Source: Mariprofundus sp. UBA1536 (GTDB lineage: Bacteria > Pseudomonadota > Zetaproteobacteria > Mariprofundales > Mariprofundaceae). From it: a DNA stretch of 64,000 nt. Shown piece after piece: positions 9,403-17,193 of the stretch. Each line of letters begins with the position of its first letter. Within the stretch, counting starts at the first letter, position 1. The DNA is taken from contig DCPU01000011.1 in assembly GCA_002323245.1 (NCBI GenBank), positions 1 through 64,000 on the forward strand. The letters run 5' to 3'. A program made the position numbers and the translations under genes. The notes under the pieces are model-generated. The model was not told the origin of the DNA. It did no database searches and was given only the letters and a program-made list of their open reading frames with translations.

Positions 9403-12400
9403 GCCAAGCCATCGACCAACACATTCGCCAGCAAGCCATCCAAACCCAGCATTCCTTTTTGGTGCAAGCGCCTGCGGGTTCGGGCAAAACTGAGCTTTTG
9501 ATTCAGCGCATTTTGGCATTGCTGGCAATTGTGGATGAGCCTGAAGAAATCTTGGCGCTTACCTTTACGCGCAAAGCTGCAGCTGAGATGCGTGAGCGGG
9601 TGATTTCTGCCCTGCAAGCTGGCTTACAGCCTGAACCGGCTGCTGCCCATGCCAAAACAACTTGGAAGCTGGCCAAAGCCGCTTTGACGCAATCAGAAAG
9701 CAAACAATGGCGCTTGATTCAGTATCCCGCCCGTTTGCGCATGATGACCATTGATGCCTTTGCTTCAGGGCTAGCGCGGCAATTGCCAATTTTATCGGGC
9801 TTTGGGCAAACGCCGTCCACTGCCGAATTCACCCAGCCTTTGTATCAAGATGCCGTGGCTTCGCTTTTTGCGTATATCGAACAGAAGAATACACCTACCC
9901 AAATCAAACAAGCCTTTGATGTATTGGCACTGCATCTGGAATGCAATATGCAAAAGCTGAGCGATTTGCTGTGTGCCATGCTGGCGCAGCGGGATCAATG
10001 GCTGCCTGTGGTGTATGAAAAGTCCCCAGACATGCAAGTGTTTCAGCAGCATTTATCAACCTGCCTAACTTTGGTGATGGAACATGCTTTAGACGTAGCC
10101 TATAAAGCATTGCCCATCCAAATGCGCGGCGAATTGCCAAGTATACTTCACCAAGCCTTATTACATTTACAGCGTGATAAAGGCGATAACCATGCCTTTA
10201 CCGCTTTGGCTGATTTGCAAACATTCCCTTCACCTTGTATTGATGATTTACCGCAGTGGAAAGCAATCGTTGATATGTTGATGACCGCAGCGGGTTCAAC
10301 CACCGACATTCGAAAAACAGTGAACGTGAATTTGGGTTTCCCCAGCGGCCCTGAAAACAAAGCCCATAAAGAAGCCATGGTGGATTTACTTAAATTGTTG
10401 CAAGGCCAACCCGATATCAAAGAAGCCTTGATCCAAGTGCGCGCCCTGCCCGATAGCAACAGCATTGAAGCTGCATCTTGGGAAGTGCTCGAATCCTTAT
10501 TTATCTTGCTCAAATTGTTGGCGGCCATGCTTTGGCAAAGTTTTGCCAGCCATAAAAAAGTCGATTTCTTGGAAATCATGCTCAGAGCCAAACAAGCGCT
10601 TGGAGAAACCGATGCCAACCAAGAGATTGTACCCTCAGAAGCCTTGCTGCGGCTTGATTATCAAATTCAGCATATTTTGGTGGATGAATTCCAAGATACC
10701 AATGCCCTGCAAATTGATGTGCTATCTAGGCTGACGGCGGGTTGGAACCATGATGGACGCAGCCTATTTATGGTGGGCGATCCCATGCAGTCGATTTATC
10801 GCTTTCGTAAAGCTGAAGTGAGCTTGTTTTTGCAAGCGGCCAAAAATGAGCTGCCGCTCCCAGACGTTACTTTTTTAAGCTTATCGCAAAACTTCCGCTC
10901 TGAGCCTGAAATCGTGTCTTGGGTGAACCAAGCATTTTCACAAATCTTACCCAAAGAAAACGATGCCCTTGCTGGTGCCATTTGTTATGCCCCGTCCCTG
11001 CCGCATAAATCTGGTAGCGGCCAAGTTGAACTTTGCGTATTCGATGAACAAAACGATGAAACCGAAGCCAAAGAAATCATCACCATTATCCAGCAAGCAT
11101 TGAGCAAACAACAACGCGTGGGTGTATTGGCACGCACCCGCTCGCATTTACATGGCATTATGCAAAGTCTGCAACAAGCCAAAATTGCCTTTCGCGCTTT
11201 GGATATTTTGCCGCTGCATCAGCAAAGCGAAATCATTGATTTGCGCTCCCTCACTGCTGCGTTGCTGCACCCATGCGATGATATCGCTTGGGCATCATTG
11301 CTGCGTATGCCAGTGGTGGGTTTGGAGCTCTCCACCATCTTTGCCCTGTGCCAGACTGAAGGCCCTACCCTTTGGCAAAAAATAAATACCTTTAAGCCAG
11401 TGGATACTGAAGATCAACAGCGCTTATCCCATTTGCTCGAAGCCATCAGCCCCAGTGTGGCACATGCTGGCCGCATTCCTTTGCGGCGTTTGGTGGAAAG
11501 CGCTTGGCTACGATTGACAGTGCCCGCTACTTTGGCAAGCCATCAAATGGCCAATGCCGATGTGTTTTTTCAATTGCTCGAACAGCTTGAAGATGAGGGC
11601 AGGCTTGACTTAAGCACCCTAGATGCGCGCTTGGCGCGAGAATATGCCAAGCCAGAATCTGCGCCCAATGCCGAATGGGTGGAGCTTACCACCATGCACA
11701 GTGCCAAGGGTTTGCAATGGGATGTGGTCATATTGCCTGGCCTTGGTAAATCCACACGCGCCAGTGATAAACCCTTGCTGGCACACACCTATATCAACAC
11801 CACCCATGGCAAACAATTCTTGATTGCACCCCTGCCGCAACATGGTGATTCAGCCACCTTTGATTTGATAGCCAGCGTGGAAAAGCAGCGTGATACGTTG
11901 GAAGTAGCAAGGCTGTTGTATGTGGCCTGCACCCGCGCTGAACAATCGCTTTGGATGTTTGGTCATATCTCTGCTGAATCCGAATCACCGAGAGCTTCAT
12001 CCTTATTGGCTTATATTTGGCAAGATACAACCAACTGTTATGGGGCGAATGTGCGCTGCGTGGCCAGCCAAACTTCTGCTAACACCTTCGAACCCATCAA
12101 AGCAAACCCACCGCATCGCATGGCTGCTGATTATGTGTCGCCAGCTCCTGCCTCGGCTATTCCTGCCCGACCTGATGCCATTGCGATGCAGGGCGAATAC
12201 AAGCCCGAATTCTCTTGGGCGGGCGCTTCGGCCAAGGCTGTGGGCATTGCCTTACACGCTGCGTTGCAAAGGGTGGCTGAGAAAGGCATTGAACACTGGC
12301 AAGAAAAAGATAATCAAACAGCCATGCAATTGATGCGCGATATCCTCAAAAAAGAAGGCATCAGCGAAGCCCATATCGACCCAGCCCTCAAGCGCTGCCA

Positions 12401-12764
12401 GCAAGGGCTTGCAGCTTGCCAACAGAGCCAACGCGCAAAATGGATACTCTCTGGAAGTCATGCGCAAGCCTTTAACGAATGGGCACTCACCTTCGTTGAT
12501 GAAGGCAGCATCAAACATATCGTGCTTGATCGTTGCTTTATCGATAGCGATGGCGTGCGCTGGATTATCGATTACAAAACCGGTGACCATGAAGGCGCAG
12601 GTGTTGAAGCATTTTTAGACCATGAACTTCACCGCTATACCGTGGAAACACCGCAGCTTCCCAATTATGTCAAAGCCATGCGCGCTTTAGAACCTGAGTG
12701 CACCATCAAAGCCGCGCTTTATTTTCCCATGCTTGATGGATGGAGGGTTTGGCAAGATGATTAA
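9399..12764 (+). CDS. UvrD/AddA-like ATP-dependent helicase-nuclease
   Basis: A 1121-residue SF1A helicase fused to a RecB-type nuclease. Visible motifs are Walker A (APAGSGKTELL), motif Ia (LTFTRKAAAEMRERV), Walker B (ILVDEFQDTNALQ), GDPMQSIYRFRKAEV, LSQNFRS, TMHSAKGLQWDVVILPGL and LLYVACTRA. The nuclease part near the end shows GIALHAALQRV and IIDYKTG, the DxK core. Such proteins process double-strand breaks together with an AddB-type partner. No partner is adjacent: upstream is the kinase-like gene, downstream the CBS gene. GTG 9399 is chosen because it overlaps the preceding stop (GTGA) and has AGAGG 8 bases upstream; GTG 9390 is the alternative. Confidence 0.9.
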   Translation: MSQAIDQHIRQQAIQTQHSFLVQAPAGSGKTELLIQRILALLAIVDEPEEILALTFTRKAAAEMRERVISALQAGLQPEPAAAHAKTTWKLAKAALTQSESKQWRLIQYPARLRMMTIDAFASGLARQLPILSGFGQTPSTAEFTQPLYQDAVASLFAYIEQKNTPTQIKQAFDVLALHLECNMQKLSDLLCAMLAQRDQWLPVVYEKSPDMQVFQQHLSTCLTLVMEHALDVAYKALPIQMRGELPSILHQALLHLQRDKGDNHAFTALADLQTFPSPCIDDLPQWKAIVDMLMTAAGSTTDIRKTVNVNLGFPSGPENKAHKEAMVDLLKLLQGQPDIKEALIQVRALPDSNSIEAASWEVLESLFILLKLLAAMLWQSFASHKKVDFLEIMLRAKQALGETDANQEIVPSEALLRLDYQIQHILVDEFQDTNALQIDVLSRLTAGWNHDGRSLFMVGDPMQSIYRFRKAEVSLFLQAAKNELPLPDVTFLSLSQNFRSEPEIVSWVNQAFSQILPKENDALAGAICYAPSLPHKSGSGQVELCVFDEQNDETEAKEIITIIQQALSKQQRVGVLARTRSHLHGIMQSLQQAKIAFRALDILPLHQQSEIIDLRSLTAALLHPCDDIAWASLLRMPVVGLELSTIFALCQTEGPTLWQKINTFKPVDTEDQQRLSHLLEAISPSVAHAGRIPLRRLVESAWLRLTVPATLASHQMANADVFFQLLEQLEDEGRLDLSTLDARLAREYAKPESAPNAEWVELTTMHSAKGLQWDVVILPGLGKSTRASDKPLLAHTYINTTHGKQFLIAPLPQHGDSATFDLIASVEKQRDTLEVARLLYVACTRAEQSLWMFGHISAESESPRASSLLAYIWQDTTNCYGANVRCVASQTSANTFEPIKANPPHRMAADYVSPAPASAIPARPDAIAMQGEYKPEFSWAGASAKAVGIALHAALQRVAEKGIEHWQEKDNQTAMQLMRDILKKEGISEAHIDPALKRCQQGLAACQQSQRAKWILSGSHAQAFNEWALTFVDEGSIKHIVLDRCFIDSDGVRWIIDYKTGDHEGAGVEAFLDHELHRYTVETPQLPNYVKAMRALEPECTIKAALYFPMLDGWRVWQDD

Positions 12765-12811
12765 GTTTGTTATGCTTGAAGACGCGTTAATCACACACCA
12801 AGGAGCAAGCC

Positions 12812-13267
12812 ATGTTTAAAGCCAAAGATATCATGAATGCCAAACCCGAACATTGTCAGCTTGAAACGCCCATTGCTGAAATTATTCAGCGTTTCGCAGA
12901 TGATGGCCTTGATCATATGCTGGTATTGGATGACGACTCTCGCTTACGCGGCCTCATTACCGAATCCAATTTGATTGAGCAGCAAGCCAGCTTGCATGTG
13001 CCCACTGCCATGATGATTTTTGATATGGTAGTGCCTTTGGGCGTGGATAAATTTGAGCATGAAATCGCCCGCCTACAAGCGCTCACTGGCGAAGAAATCA
13101 TGCAAGCAGATATCAACACCGTCGCGCCAGATGCTGAGCTTGATGAAATCGCCGCTTTGATGAGTGATAACCACGCCCATCATTTGCCTGTAATTGATAA
13201 AAATAGTGTGGTTGGGATTATTAATAACCGCGATGTGATTCGCGCATTGGCCAAACGCCGCAAGTAA
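12812..13267 (+). CDS. CBS-domain pair protein
   Basis: A 151-residue protein made only of two CBS motifs (KDIMNAKPEHCQLETPIAEI and the matching segment around residues 95-148, ending VVGIINNRDVIRAL). CBS pairs bind adenosine nucleotides and act as sensors; the partner protein is unknown. AAGGAG lies 7 bases before the ATG. It ends convergent to tolA with a 16-base gap that holds a short CCACT/AGTGG inverted repeat. Confidence 0.88.
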   Translation: MFKAKDIMNAKPEHCQLETPIAEIIQRFADDGLDHMLVLDDDSRLRGLITESNLIEQQASLHVPTAMMIFDMVVPLGVDKFEHEIARLQALTGEEIMQADINTVAPDAELDEIAALMSDNHAHHLPVIDKNSVVGIINNRDVIRALAKRRK

Positions 13268-13283
13268 ACATCAACTTTAACCA

Positions 13284-13991
13284 CTAACGCAGTGGATAAA
13301 AACGAATCACATTGTGTTTAAAAAGTTCAAACTGCTGCCCTGGCACATCAAATGGGGCAGCTGCATAAATGGCTTGTAACAGGGTTTGGTCCAATAAATC
13401 TGAACCCGAAGACTCCAAAATATTCACCTTGGCAACGTTACCGTTTGGAAACAACGTCAGCTCCACCAGCGCATCATTCACCCGATTAATCATTTCCGTA
13501 GGCACTTTCCACTGCCGCTCAACAGCCTTTTGCATGCCCAAAATATAATGATTGATGGCATCTTCACTTAATTGCGCTGTGAGCATTTTATTCAGCTCTT
13601 TTTCACCTGAAATTTTAGGTTTACGCGGAGCATTACTTTTGGATTCCAAAGGCGCAAACGGATCATAATCTGGCTCAACCTTTTTGGGTTTGGGTTTCGC
13701 AACAGGTTTAGCGACGGGTTTGGCCACCGGCTTGGGTTTCAACATAGGTTTGGGTTTGACTGGCTCCACTTTGGCTGCAGGGGGCGGTGTAACTTTGGCT
13801 GGCTCCACCTTGGGCTTTTGCATCATATCTTGCAACTCTTGCAAGCTGACCATCTTCACTTGAATGGTGCGCTCTTTCATGGGCTTGGGCGCATTGTGCC
13901 ATTGATTCAGCATCAGAATGGCAGCCACAATGATGAGGTGTAAGCCCAAGGCAAAGCTGATATCCCGCGTGCTAAACATTTGCCCAAACAT
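13284..13991 (-). CDS. tolA: TolA/TonB-like energy-transducing protein
   Basis: A 235-residue inner-membrane protein with one N-terminal helix (about residues 11-29), a long Pro/Lys/Val-rich spacer with three to four tandem KPVA units (residues 84-100) and a C-terminal TolA/TonB-type domain (ALVELTLFPNGNVAKVNILESSGSDLLDQ). It couples the TolQR proton channel to the outer membrane during division. It is 8 bases downstream of tolR. The spacer is much shorter than in E. coli TolA and more like TonB, so a TonB label is possible, but the tolQ-tolR context favours TolA. tolB and pal do not follow; the opposite strand carries the CBS gene. Confidence 0.87.
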   Translation of the reverse strand: MFGQMFSTRDISFALGLHLIIVAAILMLNQWHNAPKPMKERTIQVKMVSLQELQDMMQKPKVEPAKVTPPPAAKVEPVKPKPMLKPKPVAKPVAKPVAKPKPKKVEPDYDPFAPLESKSNAPRKPKISGEKELNKMLTAQLSEDAINHYILGMQKAVERQWKVPTEMINRVNDALVELTLFPNGNVAKVNILESSGSDLLDQTLLQAIYAAAPFDVPGQQFELFKHNVIRFYPLR

Positions 13992-13999
13992 GGCGGTGG

Positions 14000-14422
14000 T
14001 TATTTCTGTGGCTCTGTTACCAGCGAGATTTGTTTGATGCCTGCAGATTCTAAGCTACTCATCAATCTGGCCACATGCTCATAAGGAGTTTTGGCATCGC
14101 CGCGAATAAATACGGGCAAGTCGGGCTTTACTTTGCGCATGGCTGCGATACGCGGAGAAATTTGATTAAGCTCCACTTGTTTGTTTTGCAAAAACAAATC
14201 GCCATTTGCACGCACTGAGATCACCAAAGGCTCCACCTGCTGGCGAATCTGCGGGGCATTGGTGTCGGGCAAATCCACATTCACCCCTTGGGTTAACATA
14301 GGCGCTGCCACCATAAAAATAATGAGCAATACCAGCATCACATCCACCATAGGCGTGATATTAATTTGCGACATGGGTTGATGATCGGTGCTCCATTCCG
14401 AGCGATTTTTCCACATACTCAT
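14000..14422 (-). CDS. tolR: TolR, ExbD-family proton-channel subunit
   Basis: A 140-residue protein with one membrane helix (VDVMLVLLIIFMVAAPM) that contains the essential aspartate of the proton path (ITPMVDVMLVLLIIF), followed by a periplasmic domain. It works with TolQ as the motor of the Tol-Pal system. It starts 2 bases after the tolQ stop and is followed by tolA. A second in-frame ATG lies two codons downstream. Confidence 0.94.
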   Translation of the reverse strand: MSMWKNRSEWSTDHQPMSQINITPMVDVMLVLLIIFMVAAPMLTQGVNVDLPDTNAPQIRQQVEPLVISVRANGDLFLQNKQVELNQISPRIAAMRKVKPDLPVFIRGDAKTPYEHVARLMSSLESAGIKQISLVTEPQK

Positions 14423-14424
14423 GA

Positions 14425-15123
14425 TTATTTCTTCGCGTGGGAGGTGAGGATATTGAGAAACTCAGTGGCAAAACCATCAAGTTTGCTGTTGAGCTTTTTC
14501 ATATGACTGCTAAAGGCATTATAGGCCATCACAGCAGGAATCGCCGCGAGCAGACCAAAAGCTGTGGCCACCAAGGCTTCAGCAATACCCGGGGCAACAG
14601 TTGCAAGCGAAGTATTTTGGCTGATACCAATGCTTTGGAAGGCATCAATAATACCCCAAACCGTACCAAATAATCCTATAAACGGCGCAGTCGAGCCCAC
14701 AGTAGCTAAAAACGATAAACCTTTGCTGTGTTCATCCAGTTGCTGCGTCCATTCTGCTTCAATGGCATGACGCACACTGAGTACACTCATCGCTGCTGTG
14801 TTTTTGCTGGTATCGGCCTTGGCATGATCTTGGCGCAGGCGCAGATATTCGCGAAAGCCTTTATTAAATACGGCAGCCTGTGAGCTTTGTTTTAAGGTTT
14901 TGGCCTTTTCGAGCAGGGTTTGCATTTCTGCCCCACTCCAAAACAAATCGATAAACACTTTATCTTGTTGTTTGGCAGCAGAATAAGTGCGCCATTTGTT
15001 AAAGATTAAGGCCCAAGACAGCACCGATAGGATAAGCAGCAACACCAATACAATTTGTACGACGATGCCTGCATCCAACACCAAGGTCCAAATGGAAAGA
15101 CTGTGTTGTACTGATTCGTTCAT
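14425..15123 (-). CDS. tolQ: TolQ, MotA/ExbB-family proton-channel subunit
   Basis: A 232-residue inner-membrane protein with three helices: residues 16-38, and the pair in the conserved ExbB/TolQ block (LATVGSTAPFIGLFGTVWGI and PGIAEALVATAFGLLAAIPA). With TolR it forms the proton channel that energises TolA. Its ATG overlaps the ybgC stop by 4 bases, giving the order ybgC-tolQ-tolR-tolA known from many proteobacteria. Confidence 0.96.
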   Translation of the reverse strand: MNESVQHSLSIWTLVLDAGIVVQIVLVLLLILSVLSWALIFNKWRTYSAAKQQDKVFIDLFWSGAEMQTLLEKAKTLKQSSQAAVFNKGFREYLRLRQDHAKADTSKNTAAMSVLSVRHAIEAEWTQQLDEHSKGLSFLATVGSTAPFIGLFGTVWGIIDAFQSIGISQNTSLATVAPGIAEALVATAFGLLAAIPAVMAYNAFSSHMKKLNSKLDGFATEFLNILTSHAKK

Positions 15124-15536
15124 GATAACTCCGAGATGTGTTTGCCTTGTTCTAGGCAGTTTAAAATATTGCTGGGAATACGCTTAGCGCGCCCTGCTTT
15201 GTTCATGCAGGCAATATGAATATCAGCTTCCACCAAACATTCACCATCGCGTAAAACTTGTTGTTTAAAGACCATCCGCGCCCCTTTGGCAGAAACCAAA
15301 TCAGTTTGCACCACCAAGGCATCATCAAACTTGGCTGGCCGCAGATAACGCAAATCAGAGCGCGATAAGGCAAAAAGAACATCTTCTTTTTCAGCCAAGT
15401 CACTTTGGGCAAAGCCCAGAGCACGCAAGGCTTCGGTGCGCCCTCTTTCCATAAATTTTAAATAATTGGCATGATACACCACACCGCCATGGTCGGTATC
15501 TTCGTAATACACACGCACATCAAGTAAATGGCTCAA
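15120..15536 (-). CDS. ybgC: YbgC-type acyl-CoA thioesterase of the Tol-Pal operon
   Basis: A 138-residue hot-dog-fold thioesterase. The signature VYYEDTDHGGVVYHANYLKFMERGRTE contains the catalytic aspartate and the YHxxYxxx helix of the 4HBT family. Family members hydrolyse short-chain or malonyl acyl-CoA and associate with phospholipid synthesis at the membrane. It overlaps ruvB by 4 bases upstream and tolQ by 4 bases downstream, so the whole ruvAB-ybgC-tolQRA block is one operon. Confidence 0.93.
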   Translation of the reverse strand: MSHLLDVRVYYEDTDHGGVVYHANYLKFMERGRTEALRALGFAQSDLAEKEDVLFALSRSDLRYLRPAKFDDALVVQTDLVSAKGARMVFKQQVLRDGECLVEADIHIACMNKAGRAKRIPSNILNCLEQGKHISELS

Positions 15537-16585
15537 ATCAGCGATCCTTGTTTATTCGGCTCAGGTAAATCACGCTTCATATGACTATAAGCCAAAGGCG
15601 TGGCTGTTCTACCGCGCGGGGTGCGGGTTAGGAAACCCTCCTGCATCAAATACGGCTCAAGCACATCCTCAATGGTGTCGCGCTCTTCAGCGATGGATGC
15701 TGCCAGCGTATCAATACCAGCAGGGCCACCACCATATTTATCAATCAAGGCAGCCAGCAGCTTTCTATCCAAATAATCCAGCCCATATTCATCCACATCC
15801 ATGCGATCAAGCGCGCTTTGGGCCACGGGTTTGGTAATCACGCCATTGTGTTCCACTTCTGCAAAATCACGCACCCTGCGCAACAAACGATTGGCAATAC
15901 GCGGTGTGCCACGCGAGCGTTTGGCCACCTCTTCTGCCCCCAAATTATCGGCTGGAATTTGCAGTAAATGCGAAGAGCGTTTGACGATATGGGTTAAATC
16001 TTCGTGATTATAAAATTCCAAGCGCATCATCATGCCAAAGCGATCCCGCAAAGGATTGGTGAGCAAACCTGCGCGGGTAGTGGCGCCGAGCAATGTGAAT
16101 CGCGGTAAATCCATTTTAATCGAGCGCGCCGCAGGTCCCTGGCCAATCATGATATCCAGCTGAAAATCTTCCATGGCTGGATACAAAATTTCTTCGACTT
16201 GCGGATTCAGGCGATGAATTTCATCGATAAACAGCACATCACCTTCTTCAAGATTGGTGAGCATGGCGGCCAAATCACCGGGGCGCTCAATCACTGGACC
16301 TGAAGTGGAGCGCAGCTGCGAGCCCATTTCATTGGCAATGATATGCGCCAGTGTGGTTTTCCCAAGCCCTGGTGGGCCATAGAGCAAGACATGGTCAAGG
16401 GGTTGGCCGCGTTTAATCGCAGCCTGGATAAATATGGATAGGTTTTCACAAATTTTTGGCTGCCCCACGTATTCTTCTAAGGTTTTAGGCCTAAGCGCCG
16501 AATCCCAAACTTCTTCACCTTGGTTGGCGCCATCAATCACACGGCCGCCTTCAAATGTATCATCATCCATAGGTTCAAAATTCAT
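15533..16585 (-). CDS. ruvB: RuvB Holliday-junction branch-migration ATPase
   Basis: A 350-residue AAA+ motor that drives Holliday-junction branch migration with RuvA. It shows RPKTLEEYVGQPKICENL, Walker A (LLYGPPGLGKTTLAHIIANE), Walker B (DVLFIDEIHRL), sensor 1 (LLGATTRAG) and the C-terminal winged helix with EPYLMQEGFLTRTPRGR. Length and motifs are normal. It overlaps ruvA and ybgC by 4 bases each. ruvC is not next to it in this window. Confidence 0.98.
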   Translation of the reverse strand: MNFEPMDDDTFEGGRVIDGANQGEEVWDSALRPKTLEEYVGQPKICENLSIFIQAAIKRGQPLDHVLLYGPPGLGKTTLAHIIANEMGSQLRSTSGPVIERPGDLAAMLTNLEEGDVLFIDEIHRLNPQVEEILYPAMEDFQLDIMIGQGPAARSIKMDLPRFTLLGATTRAGLLTNPLRDRFGMMMRLEFYNHEDLTHIVKRSSHLLQIPADNLGAEEVAKRSRGTPRIANRLLRRVRDFAEVEHNGVITKPVAQSALDRMDVDEYGLDYLDRKLLAALIDKYGGGPAGIDTLAASIAEERDTIEDVLEPYLMQEGFLTRTPRGRTATPLAYSHMKRDLPEPNKQGSLI

Positions 16586-17154
16586 AATAATTTCAAGGCC
16601 GCTCTAAACATCGCTTCAAAATCCAAGCCCACATCCACGCTTTTAAGGGCTTTATCAATTTGCGGTGCTTTGTAACCCAAATTCATTAATGCCGATTTCA
16701 CATCCGAAGCCAAACCTTTGGGCGCTGAGCCATAGCTGACGAGTTCTACCTGTTCAACCAACTTACCACGCAGCTCCAAAATCAAACGTTGCGCTGTTTT
16801 GATACCAATACCTGGGGTGCGCGCGATGGCCACATCATCACTGTTTTCAATAGCTTGCAACAAATCATTAGCATTCATGCCCGACATCAAATTCAGCGCA
16901 GTTTTAGCGCCTATGCCAGATACCTTATTGAGATTGCGAAACAATACGCGCTCTTTGGCATCAACAAAACCGAACAAAGTGAATTGATCTTCGCGGATAT
17001 AACTATGAATCTGCAAGCTGGCTTTATCGCCTACTTTCATGGTGCAAAGCGTTTGCATACTTACAAACACTTCATAACCCACACCATTGACATCAAGCAC
17101 GATGATGCCCGATGGGTCGAGCTCACGCACCAAGCCTGAAAGCCAACTGATCAT
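16582..17154 (-). CDS. ruvA: RuvA Holliday-junction recognition protein
   Basis: A 190-residue protein with an N-terminal OB fold (MISWLSGLVRELDPSGIIVLD), tandem helix-hairpin-helix motifs (LNKVSGIGAKTALNLMSG and IARTPGIGIKTAQRLILEL) that hold the junction DNA, and the flexible C-terminal domain that contacts RuvB. AGGAG stands 7 bases before the ATG. It is the first visible gene of the ruvAB-ybgC-tolQRA operon; a kinase gene, not ruvC, lies upstream, 39 bases away. Confidence 0.97.
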   Translation of the reverse strand: MISWLSGLVRELDPSGIIVLDVNGVGYEVFVSMQTLCTMKVGDKASLQIHSYIREDQFTLFGFVDAKERVLFRNLNKVSGIGAKTALNLMSGMNANDLLQAIENSDDVAIARTPGIGIKTAQRLILELRGKLVEQVELVSYGSAPKGLASDVKSALMNLGYKAPQIDKALKSVDVGLDFEAMFRAALKLL

Positions 17155-17193
17155 GCGTATCTCCTAAAAAACATTGGGAATGCCTCGTTCATT

